Assembly (NCBI GenBank): GCA_036561005.1
Contig: DATBQE010000005.1
Coordinates: forward strand, 1 to 46,850
DNA length: 46,850 nucleotides
Source: PKWO01 sp036561005
Lineage (GTDB): Bacteria; Pseudomonadota; Gammaproteobacteria; Burkholderiales; Burkholderiaceae_D
Reading direction: 5' to 3'
The notes below the pieces were generated by a model that was not told the DNA's origin, ran no database searches, and was given only the letters and a program-made list of their open reading frames with translations. The position numbers and the translations under genes are program-made. Below are positions 25,767 to 34,614 of the stretch, one piece after another. Numbering within the stretch: the stretch's first letter is position 1; every line of letters begins with the position of its first letter.

Positions 25767-26066
25767 TCAAGCAGTCCGTGTTTGAAGCAAATCGGCCGCG
25801 TTGCTGATCAAGCCGCTAGCCACTTTTTCAGGATTGACCTGGAACTGGCCGCCGGCGATTGCCGCCTTGATCTCTTCGACCTTGTTGGCATCGAAAACAC
25901 TGCTGCTGGCGACTTGACCTTCAAGCCCCTGCAACTGGGACGAAATGTGGACATTGTCGGACGATGTCGCCGTGGTGCTCGATTTGCTCACACCTTTGCC
26001 GGCGCGTGTCTGCGTTGGCGTTACGCCAATGTTACCGGTTTTCTTAATCGAATCATCAATTTTCAC
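25767..26066 (-). CDS. flgM: Anti-sigma28 factor FlgM
   Basis: FlgM binds FliA and is exported once the hook is complete. The 99-residue product opens VKIDDSIKK and ends with the sigma-binding helices (FDANKVEEIKAAIAGGQF and PEKVASGLI). The start codon is GTG at 26066, with GAGGAAG about seven bases upstream; no in-frame ATG fits. A strong FliA promoter lies about 130 bases upstream, giving the usual FliA-FlgM feedback. Confidence 0.94.
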   Translation of the reverse strand: MKIDDSIKKTGNIGVTPTQTRAGKGVSKSSTTATSSDNVHISSQLQGLEGQVASSSVFDANKVEEIKAAIAGGQFQVNPEKVASGLISNAADLLQTRTA

Positions 26067-26131
26067 GACATCTTCCTCATTGCGCCTTGGTTCATTCGGT
26101 TCGCCTGGGTCACTTGCTTACTGCAATTATT

Positions 26132-26164
26132 GTAAGGTCATTTCGAGATTTGATTTGACCTTGC
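26132..26164 (-). other. Hairpin in flgM leader
   Basis: GTAAGGTCA (26132-26140) pairs with TGACCTTGC (26156-26164), nine pairs including one G-U, around a 15-base loop. It falls inside the leader of the transcript expected from the FliA promoter at 26194-26220. No T-run follows on the minus strand. It could affect flgM translation or be the remnant of a terminator after flgA. Confidence 0.4.
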
Positions 26165-26193
26165 ATTGCAACCATTTTCAGCTTCATGATTCT

Positions 26194-26220
26194 CTTACGG
26201 CACATTACCTTTGAACTTTA
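26194..26220 (-). promoter_or_regulatory. FliA (sigma28) promoter of flgM-flgN
   Basis: Read on the minus strand, TAAAGTTC (26220-26213), 11 bases, then GCCGTAAG (26201-26194) matches the sigma28 pattern TAAAGTTT-N11-GCCGATAA in both boxes and in spacing. Transcription would begin near 26187 and reach flgM after a leader of about 120 bases, then flgN and perhaps the sulfotransferase gene. It lies between flgA and flgM. A weak hairpin (AGCAA/TTGCT, 26230-26243) separates it from flgA. Confidence 0.85.
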
Positions 26221-26277
26221 GCGCAAAACAGCAATTATTTGCTTTGTTTCAATATTTTTATTGAGCCCCGGGTTGGA

Positions 26278-26988
26278 TTAATAAGTTACGACGATAGTTC
26301 CGCCCATTTTTGCGACGCCGCTGACGACCTGTCCGCCCGCTGTACGCGCTTGGACCACTTGTCCTTCACTGGCGTTGGCCAGCGCACGACCCTCGGCCGA
26401 TACCTTGAAGCCCTCGCCGCCGGAAACGAGATGCACCACTTGACCGGAAAGCACGACTTGCTGGCTGCGTAACGCGTCCTGGCGCACCGGCACGCCAGCG
26501 GGGACCGAGCGGGCAATGGTAAACCCGATTGCTTGCGACAGATCCGTGACGATGCCTGGCGGCAGGGAAGTCAGGTCGCCATGGACGATTGCGACATCTC
26601 GATCGGTCAATTGCTGGCCCTGAGCTAGTGGTGTGACGGCCGCCACGTAATCGCCGTTGACGTGCACGACGGCCGATATGTAGACCGTCCAGTGCGTTGG
26701 TTCAGAGCATCGCACCCCTACGGTGGTTTTACCCCAAGCCTTGTTGCCGCCAGGCAAAAATACTTCGAAACCAGGGCAGGCGGCGAGATACAGACGTGGG
26801 TCGATCGGACCAAGAGCAATATCGACTTCCCCCGGCAATCCTTTCGCCTGGTCGGACAGGAATTGTTGGACGGCTTTGCGCATGATGGCTTCGTCCTGGC
26901 GCGGTGCGCCGGCACTTGGTGCGGCAACGACGGTAACGGCCAAAACCAGTCCGAGCATCAGGCATGTCAATTTGGCACACATTTTCAT
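26278..26988 (-). CDS. flgA: P-ring assembly chaperone FlgA
   Basis: FlgA is a periplasmic chaperone for P-ring formation by FlgI. The product, 236 residues from ATG 26988, has a signal peptide (LTCLMLGLVLAVTVVA) and a C-terminal SAF-type domain. The latter shows TPLAQGQQLTDRDVAIVHGDLTSLP cut into two family segments and the ending GGTIVVTY. The start is not settled: a TTG at 27009 adds seven residues, and neither site has a strong ribosome site. It is divergent from flgB, with 172 bases between the two starts. Confidence 0.92.
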   Translation of the reverse strand: MKMCAKLTCLMLGLVLAVTVVAAPSAGAPRQDEAIMRKAVQQFLSDQAKGLPGEVDIALGPIDPRLYLAACPGFEVFLPGGNKAWGKTTVGVRCSEPTHWTVYISAVVHVNGDYVAAVTPLAQGQQLTDRDVAIVHGDLTSLPPGIVTDLSQAIGFTIARSVPAGVPVRQDALRSQQVVLSGQVVHLVSGGEGFKVSAEGRALANASEGQVVQARTAGGQVVSGVAKMGGTIVVTY

Positions 26989-27022
26989 CGCAATCACCGG
27001 TAGAAGCAAGGTGACGCCAATG

Positions 27023-27045
27023 TTAGCTCGCGCGTGCGAGGCTAA
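27023..27045. other. Inverted repeat between flgA and flgB
   Basis: TTAGC-TCGC (27023-27031) pairs with GCGA-G-GCTAA (27036-27045) with one bulged G and a GCGT loop. It sits in the 172-base divergent region between flgA and flgB, where both class 2 promoters should lie. It could be an operator or part of an mRNA leader; no FlhDC site could be assigned with confidence. Confidence 0.3.
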
Positions 27046-27160
27046 AGCCCGGAATAGATCAGGATTTTGCAGTCTGCTTGCTCAATCGCACGGGTGTGTG
27101 CTGCGTATGATCGACACTATAGAAATCCCGTCAGATGTAGCGGTGCAGCAGGAGGGCAAT

Positions 27161-27574
27161 ATGAGCGGAAAACTGGACGATTATCTGCGCGTTAATGAAA
27201 CGGCAATCAACTTGCGTGCGCAACGGCAACAGTTGCTTGCGTCGAATATTGCCAACGCCGATACACCGAACTACAAGGCGCGCGACATCGATTTCAATAG
27301 CGCGTTGAAGTCGGCGCTCGATCGCAGCGATCCCGCAGCCAATGCCCTAAGCAAAACCGACCCGGCACACCTCGACGGCAATGCAGCCGGTTCGGCAGGA
27401 ACCGGTGGAGCGGCTATATTGTATAGAACACCGACGCAACCGAGCGCGGACGGCAATACGGTCGATATGGATATCGAACGCAATCAGTTTGCCGACAATG
27501 CGGTGCGATATGAAGCCGGCCTCACCTTCATTACCGGGCAGATCAAAGACATGCTGGCCGTGATCCAGGGCTAA
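27161..27574 (+). CDS. flgB: Flagellar proximal rod protein FlgB
   Basis: FlgB is a proximal rod component. The 137-residue product carries the rod/hook N-terminal signature ASNIANADTPNYKARDIDF and a C-terminal helix (ADNAVRYEAGLTFITGQ). AGGAGGG seven bases before ATG 27161 gives a clear start. It opens the operon flgBCDEFGHIJ; flgC follows after 17 bases. Confidence 0.95.
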   Translation: MSGKLDDYLRVNETAINLRAQRQQLLASNIANADTPNYKARDIDFNSALKSALDRSDPAANALSKTDPAHLDGNAAGSAGTGGAAILYRTPTQPSADGNTVDMDIERNQFADNAVRYEAGLTFITGQIKDMLAVIQG

Positions 27575-27591
27575 TCGAAGGAGAAATGCCA

Positions 27592-27996
27592 ATGTCGCTT
27601 TCCAATATCTTCAACGTCGCCGGTTCCGCCATGAGCGCGCAATCGCAACGGCTCAATACGGTCGCCAGCAATATTGCCAACGCGGACAGCGCGGCCGGTC
27701 CGGATGGCCAGGTTTATCGCGCCAAGCAAGTGGTGTTTCAAACCGTGCCGATGGGTAGCAGCGAGTCCAACGGCGTGGCCGTGCAACAGGTCGTGGAAGA
27801 CAGCTCGCCGCCGAAATTGGTGTACGACCCCAGTCATCCATTGGCCGATGCCAACGGCTATGTCGCGATGCCCAACGTTAACGTGGTGGAGGAAATGGTC
27901 AATATGATTTCCGCATCCCGTTCCTATCAGACCAATGTCGACACCATGAATGCGGCCAAGACCTTGTTGCTGAAAACGCTGACGATCGGCCAATAG
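27592..27996 (+). CDS. flgC: Flagellar proximal rod protein FlgC
   Basis: FlgC is a proximal rod component. The 134-residue product, the same length as E. coli FlgC, begins MSLSNIFNVAGSAMSAQSQR and ends with the helix ASRSYQTNVDTMNAAKTLLL. The ribosome site AAGGAG (27578-27583) decides the start: it lies eight bases before ATG 27592, while the ATG at 27586 is only two bases away. It follows flgB and precedes flgD by 77 bases. Confidence 0.95.
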   Translation: MSLSNIFNVAGSAMSAQSQRLNTVASNIANADSAAGPDGQVYRAKQVVFQTVPMGSSESNGVAVQQVVEDSSPPKLVYDPSHPLADANGYVAMPNVNVVEEMVNMISASRSYQTNVDTMNAAKTLLLKTLTIGQ

Positions 27997-28073
27997 TTTG
28001 GTGTTGCCGATGATGGTCGGTACAGGAAAAAGAGAATTGTTGCAGTTGTGTCGTAAATAGCAAGGAGCAGGAA

Positions 28074-28745
28074 ATGTCTGGAATAGATACCAATACCGTG
28101 TCGAATAGTTTGCTCGCCGCGATGAACCCCAAGCCTGGAACGGCGTCGGCGGCTTCGGCCGCGCAGGACAAGTTCATGACGTTGTTGATCACGCAAATGA
28201 AGAACCAGGATCCGCTCAGCCCGATGGACAATGCACAGATGACGAGCCAGCTGGCCCAGTTGTCCACCGTGAGCGGCATTGATAATCTGAACACGACGTT
28301 GCAGTCGTTGATGGGCAGCTATCAGTCAAGCCAGACCTTGCAAGCGACTTCGATGATCGGCCATGGCGTGCTCACGCCCGGTAACACGATGACGCTTTCG
28401 TCGGGCACTGCAGCATTTGGCGTGAACGTGACCACTGCCTCAGGCGACGTGCGGGTCAGCATTCAAAACGCAGCAGGTCAGACAGTTGATACGATGGACC
28501 TGGGATCGCAACCAGCCGGTGTTGTGCCGATGGCATGGGACGGCAAAACGGCGAGCGGTGCCACTGCGCCCGATGGCCAATATACCTTCAAGGTTACTGC
28601 CACCACCAGCGGCAAGACGGTCGACAGCGCCAGCGGCTTGGCTTATGGTCAGGTTTCTTCCGTTTCAACCGGCGCCAGCGGTGTGTCGCTCAATGTGGCC
28701 AACGTCGGCCAGATCAGCCTGTCCGACGTCGTTCAAATATTTTAG
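28074..28745 (+). CDS. flgD: Hook cap protein FlgD
   Basis: FlgD caps the growing hook and guides FlgE assembly. The 223-residue product has the conserved N-terminal segment FMTLLITQMKNQDPLSPMDN and TSQLAQLSTVSGI, then the Ig-like and tudor-like cap domains with GVVPMAWDGKTASGA and DGQYTFKV. AGGAGCAGG precedes the ATG. Nothing unusual is seen. Confidence 0.95.
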   Translation: MSGIDTNTVSNSLLAAMNPKPGTASAASAAQDKFMTLLITQMKNQDPLSPMDNAQMTSQLAQLSTVSGIDNLNTTLQSLMGSYQSSQTLQATSMIGHGVLTPGNTMTLSSGTAAFGVNVTTASGDVRVSIQNAAGQTVDTMDLGSQPAGVVPMAWDGKTASGATAPDGQYTFKVTATTSGKTVDSASGLAYGQVSSVSTGASGVSLNVANVGQISLSDVVQIF

Positions 28746-28798
28746 TTGTCAGACTAATTGTCAATTTTTAGCGCCGCGATCGGCATCAGGAGAAAAGC

Positions 28799-30085
28799 AT
28801 GGGTTTCGAACAAGGATTGAGTGGCCTCGAGGCGAGCACCCAAAACCTCGCGGTCATCGGCAACAACGTTGCCAATTCGAGCACGGTGGGATTCAAATCG
28901 TCCGAAGTGCTGTTTGCCGACGTGTATGCCAATTCGCTTACGGGCGCCGGCGCGAGCCAGGTCGGTATCGGCGTGCAAGTGCAATCAGTCGAGCAGCAGT
29001 TCACGCAAGGCAATATCACCTCATCGAACAATCCGCTCGACATTGCCATCAACGGCGGCGGCTTTTACCAGATGAGCAATCATGGCACGATCAGCTATAC
29101 GCGCAATGGGCAGTTTCAAATCGACAAGACCGGATATATTGTCAATGCCACCGGTGACCGTTTGCAGGGGTACGCCGCCAACGCGTCAGGCACTTTGCAG
29201 ACAGGGTCGACTACGGACTTGCAAATCAATACCGCCAACATTGCGCCATCTGCAACCGGCAGCATCAAGGCGGTATTGAACCTCGATTCCAAGGATGCGA
29301 TCCCGACAACGACACCATTCAATGCGACGGACCCGACAACCTACAACAATTCGTCGTCAATCACCATTTACGACAGTCTCGGCGATTCGCACGTTTTGCA
29401 GTCCTATTATGTCAAGACTGGACCGACAGCTGCCGCACCCGCAGGTACGGAAGGCACATGGGCAGTGTATGCGACGCTTGACAATACGGAAGTCAGCGGC
29501 ACTGTTCCCCCGACGCCGATTGGCAACCTCGCCTTCACCACGGCCGGCGCGGTTGACACAACAGCGACGACTCTGCCATTTGTGTTGAATAATCTGAATG
29601 TCACTACCGGTGCCATTTCGCCGCTCGGCTCCAATACACCCGCCGGCGGGGTTACGCTCGATTTCACGGGAGCGACCCAATACGGCGCTGCGTTTGCAAC
29701 GACGGCACTGACTCAGGACGGATTCACATCGGGCCAATTGTCCGGTTTCAGCGCAAGCGCGGACGGCACGATTGTCGGTAGCTACACAAATGGACAATCG
29801 AAAACGCTTGGGCAGATTGCACTGGCCAGTTTCACCGACCCCAACGGCTTGCAAAACCTTGGCAACAATCAATGGGCCGCCACGGCAACTTCGGGGACGC
29901 CGTTAGTCGGCGTGCCTGGCACCGGCACCTTGGGGGTGTTGCAATCGTCCGCGACAGAGAATTCAAATGTCGATTTGACCAGCCAGTTGGTCAACATGAT
30001 CACGGCGCAGGAAGATTATCAGGCGAACGCGCAGACTATCAAGACCGAGAACGAATTGCTTCAAGTGCTCGTGACGTTGCGATAA
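28799..30085 (+). CDS. flgE: Flagellar hook protein FlgE
   Basis: FlgE builds the hook. The 428-residue product starts MGFEQGLSGLEASTQNLAV, carries IGNNVANSSTVGFKSSE, and ends with the coiled C-terminal segment (LVNMITAQEDYQANAQTI). The middle is rich in Thr, Ala and Gly, as usual for its surface domains. AGGAG lies just before ATG 28799. Confidence 0.96.
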   Translation: MGFEQGLSGLEASTQNLAVIGNNVANSSTVGFKSSEVLFADVYANSLTGAGASQVGIGVQVQSVEQQFTQGNITSSNNPLDIAINGGGFYQMSNHGTISYTRNGQFQIDKTGYIVNATGDRLQGYAANASGTLQTGSTTDLQINTANIAPSATGSIKAVLNLDSKDAIPTTTPFNATDPTTYNNSSSITIYDSLGDSHVLQSYYVKTGPTAAAPAGTEGTWAVYATLDNTEVSGTVPPTPIGNLAFTTAGAVDTTATTLPFVLNNLNVTTGAISPLGSNTPAGGVTLDFTGATQYGAAFATTALTQDGFTSGQLSGFSASADGTIVGSYTNGQSKTLGQIALASFTDPNGLQNLGNNQWAATATSGTPLVGVPGTGTLGVLQSSATENSNVDLTSQLVNMITAQEDYQANAQTIKTENELLQVLVTLR

Positions 30086-30135
30086 TGCATAGTCCTGAAA
30101 TCATCCGATACGTCATGGGCGCCTAGGAGAATATT

Positions 30136-30876
30136 ATGGATCGCCTGATATACACGGCCATGAGCGGTGCCAAGCATATTCTGGAACAGCAGGCCACGAC
30201 GTCGAATAACCTGGCCAATGCGACGACGACGGGGTTTCGCGCGCAGATCGATGCCTTTCGCGCGGTACCTATCGTGGGAGACGGATTGCCAACGCGCAGC
30301 TTCGTGGTTGATGCGACTGTCGGCAGCAATTTTGCATCGGGTGGTATCCAGCAAACCGGGCGTGCACTCGACGTGGCAGTGCAGGGTGACGGCTGGCTGG
30401 TGGTGCAGGCTGACGACGGCAGCGAAGCCTACACACGCAACGGTGCCTTGAAGGTTAGCGAAAATGGCATATTGCAGACGCAAAACGGGCAAAACATCGC
30501 CGGCGTTGACGGGCCGATCAGCATTCCGCCGAATGTCGCGGTCAGTGTCGGTGTCGACGGCACTGTTTCGGCCATCGATACCACGACTTCGCCCAGTTCG
30601 TTGAGCACGCTAGGCCGTCTGAAGCTGGTCAATCCTCCCGCTCAAAATCTGGTGCGCGGCGATGACGGTTTGTTTCGCACGCGCGCCGGCGTTGCAGCCG
30701 AGGCCGATCCGAACGTCAACGTGGCAGGCGGCGCGCTTGAGGGAAGCAATGTCAACGTGATCGATTCGATGGTCAACATGATCAACCTGTCGCGCCAGTT
30801 TGACTTGCACATGACGATGTTGAAGACGGCCGAAACGACAGAAACTTCGGCCGACCAGATACTGACGATCAGTTGA
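30136..30876 (+). CDS. flgF: Flagellar proximal rod protein FlgF
   Basis: FlgF is a proximal rod component. The 246-residue product begins MDRLIYTAMSGAKHILEQQ with TTSNNLANATTTGFRAQ, contains the domain segment VQGDGWLVVQ, and ends LSRQFDLHMTMLKTAETTE. It lies 50 bases after flgE, with AGGAG before the ATG, and 30 bases before flgG. Confidence 0.95.
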   Translation: MDRLIYTAMSGAKHILEQQATTSNNLANATTTGFRAQIDAFRAVPIVGDGLPTRSFVVDATVGSNFASGGIQQTGRALDVAVQGDGWLVVQADDGSEAYTRNGALKVSENGILQTQNGQNIAGVDGPISIPPNVAVSVGVDGTVSAIDTTTSPSSLSTLGRLKLVNPPAQNLVRGDDGLFRTRAGVAAEADPNVNVAGGALEGSNVNVIDSMVNMINLSRQFDLHMTMLKTAETTETSADQILTIS

Positions 30877-30906
30877 GATGCACATTAGGAATTTTCGGAG
30901 AAACAA

Positions 30907-31689
30907 ATGATACGCTCGCTATGGATTGCCAAAACCGGGATGGAAACGCAGCAGACTGCGATGGACGTCATTTCCAACAACTTGGCCAACGTCAGCACGA
31001 GCGGCTTCAAGCGCGCACGGCCGGTGTTCGAAGATTTGCTGTACCAGACGGTACGCCAGCCTGGCGCGCAATCTTCGCAGCAAACCGAATTGCCCTCGGG
31101 CCTGCAACTCGGCACCGGTGTGCGTACGGTGGCGACCGAGCGGATGTTCGATCAGGGTAACCTGCAACAGACCAGCAATCCGCTCGATGTGGCAATCCAG
31201 GGTTCGGGTTTTTTCCAGGTGTTGATGCCGGACGGCACCACGGCCTATACCCGCGACGGTTCGTTTCAGACCAACAGCCAGGGGCAACTTGTCACGGCAA
31301 GCGGGTACCCCGTGCAACCGGCAATCACGATTCCGGCCGCCGCGCAGACCGTGACGATAGGCGCGGACGGCACGGTCTCAATTACCCAGCAAGGCTCGGT
31401 GGCAACGACACAGGTCGGAACGCTGCAACTGGCCAGCTTCATCAATAATGCGGGGCTGGAGAGCAAGGGTGACAATCTTTATGCCGAGACCAGTGCCTCC
31501 GGCACTGCCAGTACGAATACGCCAGGCACGAATGGCACGGGTACGCTGCAGCAAGGCTATGTCGAAACCTCGAACGTCAACGTGGTCGAGGAAATGGTCA
31601 ACATGATCCAGACCCAGCGCACCTATGAATTGAACAGCAAGGCAATCACCACTTCGGACCAGATGTTGCAGACGCTCTCGCAATTGTGA
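30907..31689 (+). CDS. flgG: Flagellar distal rod protein FlgG
   Basis: FlgG forms the distal rod. The 260-residue product, the usual family length, begins MIRSLWIAKTGMETQQTAMD and carries ISNNLANVSTSGFKRARPVF, IQGSGFFQV and the C-terminal segment VVEEMVNMIQTQRTYELNSK. It is followed by flgH after 79 bases. Confidence 0.96.
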   Translation: MIRSLWIAKTGMETQQTAMDVISNNLANVSTSGFKRARPVFEDLLYQTVRQPGAQSSQQTELPSGLQLGTGVRTVATERMFDQGNLQQTSNPLDVAIQGSGFFQVLMPDGTTAYTRDGSFQTNSQGQLVTASGYPVQPAITIPAAAQTVTIGADGTVSITQQGSVATTQVGTLQLASFINNAGLESKGDNLYAETSASGTASTNTPGTNGTGTLQQGYVETSNVNVVEEMVNMIQTQRTYELNSKAITTSDQMLQTLSQL

Positions 31690-31768
31690 TCGCCAGCCTA
31701 TTTGTTTTCGTTTCTTTTGCTCGTGGGACGGCTTGCAGTACAGGCCGTTCGAATCAGGAGTCGGTATC

Positions 31769-32434
31769 ATGAAATTGTTATACGCCGCTGTACGCAGGAT
31801 ATCGCTCGGGCTGACGATGGCTATTGTCGCAGGCTGCGCCGTCGTGCCGCCAACAGTTGTGCAGCATCCAAGTTCGGTGCGGCCGGAGCGCGTCGTCGTG
31901 ACCCAGGGCAATGGGTCGATCTATCAGGCTGCGGCCTATCGTCCCTTGTTCGAGGATTCCCGCGCCCGCATGATCGGCGATGTCCTCATCATGACCATCA
32001 GTGAAAATACCAGTGCCGGCAAGACTGCAGCGAATTCCGATACCAAGGCTGGCAGTGTCACTTATGCGGCGCCGGTCCTGCTAGGGTCGACCAATACCAA
32101 GGCAGCATTCGGCACATCGTCGTCCAACAAATTCAGCGATGCCGGCGCAATCAGTTCTTCCAATAATTTCACCGGTACGATGGGTTTGACGGTGCTTGAC
32201 GTGCTGCCGAACGGCAACCTGCTTGTCAGTGGCGAGAAGCAGATTTCCCTCGATAAAAGCATCGAGTACATACGCTTTTCCGGCGTTGTGAGCCCACAGA
32301 CCATCGTCGGCAATACCGTATCGTCAACCCAGGTTGCCGATGCGCGCGTCGAATATCGCACCAACAGCCACTACGACACTGCGGAACTCATGTCGGAGCT
32401 TTCGCGCTTCGTGCAGAGCCTGGCGCCATTCTGA
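31769..32434 (+). CDS. flgH: L-ring lipoprotein FlgH
   Basis: FlgH forms the outer-membrane L ring. The 221-residue product has a lipoprotein signal with the lipobox IVAGC (Cys23), then the family segments GSIYQAAAYRPLFEDSRARM, GDVLIMTISENTSA, LDVLPNGNLLVSGEKQI and SSTQVADARVEY. AGGAG upstream supports ATG 31769 over the in-frame site at 31733. flgI follows after 24 bases. Confidence 0.96.
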   Translation: MKLLYAAVRRISLGLTMAIVAGCAVVPPTVVQHPSSVRPERVVVTQGNGSIYQAAAYRPLFEDSRARMIGDVLIMTISENTSAGKTAANSDTKAGSVTYAAPVLLGSTNTKAAFGTSSSNKFSDAGAISSSNNFTGTMGLTVLDVLPNGNLLVSGEKQISLDKSIEYIRFSGVVSPQTIVGNTVSSTQVADARVEYRTNSHYDTAELMSELSRFVQSLAPF

Positions 32435-32458
32435 GAATCGGGAATCCTGGGTAGCACT

Positions 32459-33583
32459 ATGATGAAATTTCTGAAGCAAAATTCGAAGACGGTACTTTTT
32501 GGCCTGATCGGCGGCCTGATGTGCATGACTACGCCGCTGCTCGCCCAGGCGGAGCGTGTGAAGGATCTTGCTTCGATCCAGGGTGTGCGGGAAAACCAGT
32601 TGATTGGATACGGCCTCGTCGTCGGTCTCGACGGCAGCGGCGACCAAACCACGCAGACGCCTTTTACCATTCAAAGTGTGTTGAACATGCTGCAGCAGAT
32701 GGGCACCAATCTGTCCCCGACGCAAGCGGCCAATCTGCAATTGAAAAATGTTGCGGCCGTCGTGGTGACGGCATCCCTGCCTTCGTTCGCGCAACCGGGT
32801 CAACTGCTCGACGTGACGGTGTCCTCGATGGGCAATGCCAAGAGCCTCTCGGGCGGCACTTTGCTGATGACGCCCTTGAAAGGCGCAGACGGCAAAGTAT
32901 ACGCAATGTCCCAAGGTAACATATTGGTCGGCACGACTGGCGGTGTCCTCCCGGGCGCCAAGGCGATTCCGAACCACTTCAGCGTCGGGCGGATCACCGG
33001 CGGTGCGACAGTCGAACGCACCGTTGCGGCGGGACTAGGGCAGGGCAACATGATCTATCTTGAACTCAACGATTCCGACTTTACAACAGCCAGCCGGGTG
33101 GTCGATGCCGTGAATCAACGCTTTGGCGCCGATACCGCTTCGGCACAGGACGGCAGAGTAATTCGCATACGTGCCCCGCTCGGCAGCGACGAGCGCGTTG
33201 CGTTTCTCGGTGCACTGGAAAGCGTCAGTGTCACGCCCGCCGCAATGAACGCGAAGGTAATCGTCAATGCACGCACGGGTTCGGTCGTGATGAATACCAC
33301 GGTCACGCTGGAGCCATGCGCGATATCGCACGGCAATCTGTCCGTGGTGGTGAATTCGGAACCGCCACCGGCTGCAGCGGGTGCGCGTGGGGCGGCCGCC
33401 GCGGCGCCACAAATCGAAGTTGCCAAGGATAGCGGCCAGGTGTTGATGGTCAAGGGTGGGGCTTCGCTTTCCGAAGTGGTCAAGGCATTGAACGCAATCG
33501 GCGCAACGCCCCAGGATTTGCTGTCGATCCTGCAGGCCATGAAGGCGGCAGGTTCGCTGCGTGCCGAGTTGGACATCATCTAA
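32459..33583 (+). CDS. flgI: P-ring protein FlgI
   Basis: FlgI forms the periplasmic P ring, helped by FlgA. The 374-residue product has a signal peptide ending near residue 31 (TTPLLAQA), then RVKDLASIQGVRENQLIGYG, VVGLDGSGDQT and DVTVSSMGNAKSLSGGTLL. Two ATG codons stand in tandem at 32459 and 32462; either may be used. flgJ starts 15 bases after the stop. Confidence 0.96.
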   Translation: MMKFLKQNSKTVLFGLIGGLMCMTTPLLAQAERVKDLASIQGVRENQLIGYGLVVGLDGSGDQTTQTPFTIQSVLNMLQQMGTNLSPTQAANLQLKNVAAVVVTASLPSFAQPGQLLDVTVSSMGNAKSLSGGTLLMTPLKGADGKVYAMSQGNILVGTTGGVLPGAKAIPNHFSVGRITGGATVERTVAAGLGQGNMIYLELNDSDFTTASRVVDAVNQRFGADTASAQDGRVIRIRAPLGSDERVAFLGALESVSVTPAAMNAKVIVNARTGSVVMNTTVTLEPCAISHGNLSVVVNSEPPPAAAGARGAAAAAPQIEVAKDSGQVLMVKGGASLSEVVKALNAIGATPQDLLSILQAMKAAGSLRAELDII

Positions 33584-33598
33584 TCGATCGAGGTTGCC

Positions 33599-34477
33599 AT
33601 GATCAGAAATTCCAACACCGCAAACAATCTTGCACTCGATGCAAATAACTTGAGCGATTTGCGTGTGGCGGCCAAGAAAAATTCGCCCGAGGCGCTCAAG
33701 GCCACGGCCAAACAATTTGAAGCCTTGTTCGTCAACATGATGATGAAGAGCATGCGCGATGCCACACCGCAAGACGGGCCGATGGATAGCGATCAGAGCA
33801 AGCTCTTCACCTCCATGCTGGATCAGCAGATGAGTGAAAAAATTGCCAATCGCGGCGTCGGACTGGCCGATGTGCTGGTGCGCCAGATGACGAATAATCC
33901 GAACGGGCGCGGCGGGCAGAAATTGGCCGAACAGTCATTTGAGCCGCACATGGAACCTGTTGTGGCACCGCATGGTCCAACCAACGTGAATGCGCCGGTT
34001 GGCAGCTTCAAGCCGCAGGCGCCGCACGTGAAAGCTTTTCAGGACGCCATGAGCGGCCATGCCGAGGAAGCCAGCCGCGCGACCGGTATCCCGGCCAAAT
34101 TCATGCTGGGGCAGGCAGCACTGGAGAGCGGCTGGGGCAAACATGAGCCCAAGGCGGCAGATGGCAGCACGAGCCACAACCTGTTCGGGATCAAGGCCAC
34201 TTCCGGTTGGACCGGAAAAGTTGTCGAGGCGCCAACGACTGAATATTTACATGGCGTTCCGCAGACTGTCATGCAGAAATTTCGTGCCTATGGCTCCTAC
34301 GCGGAAGCGTTTCACGATTATGCCCACATGCTGTCGCGCAACCCGCGCTACGGCAATGTCATTTCCGGGTCGCACGACGCAACCAGTTTCGCTCAGGGTT
34401 TGCAAAAGGCCGGCTATGCAACTGATCCCCATTACGCGACCAAATTGAGCAATATTATCAATCGGTCATTGGTGTAG
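33599..34477 (+). CDS. flgJ: Rod cap and peptidoglycan hydrolase FlgJ
   Basis: FlgJ helps rod assembly and opens the cell wall for it. The 292-residue product has the N-terminal rod-cap domain (KATAKQFEALFVNMMMKSMR, LFTSMLDQQMSEKIA) to about residue 105, a linker, and a C-terminal glucosaminidase-type domain from about 145. That domain shows ATGIPAKFMLGQAALESGWG and NLFGIKATSGW; Glu in ALESGWG is the likely catalytic residue. This two-domain form is typical of beta- and gammaproteobacteria. Confidence 0.95.
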   Translation: MIRNSNTANNLALDANNLSDLRVAAKKNSPEALKATAKQFEALFVNMMMKSMRDATPQDGPMDSDQSKLFTSMLDQQMSEKIANRGVGLADVLVRQMTNNPNGRGGQKLAEQSFEPHMEPVVAPHGPTNVNAPVGSFKPQAPHVKAFQDAMSGHAEEASRATGIPAKFMLGQAALESGWGKHEPKAADGSTSHNLFGIKATSGWTGKVVEAPTTEYLHGVPQTVMQKFRAYGSYAEAFHDYAHMLSRNPRYGNVISGSHDATSFAQGLQKAGYATDPHYATKLSNIINRSLV

Positions 34478-34555
34478 GGGCGCAGTAACGCGGGTCTGAT
34501 TGCCATTTGCGCAAGGTTTTGCAATTGTTTGCAAATTCATTTTCTGCACCATGGA

Positions 34556-34582
34556 TCAAGTTCGCGGCCGGCATGCCGTAAA
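34556..34582 (+). promoter_or_regulatory. FliA (sigma28) promoter of flgKL
   Basis: TCAAGTTC (34556-34563), 11 bases, GCCGTAAA (34575-34582) matches the sigma28 pattern in both boxes and spacing, and agrees closely with the flgM promoter in this window. Transcription would start near 34589, about 26 bases before flgK. This separates the late genes flgKL from the flgB-J operon just upstream. Confidence 0.85.
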
Positions 34583-34614
34583 CAAACTAGATACCCGATA
34601 AAGCGTAAAAGAAA

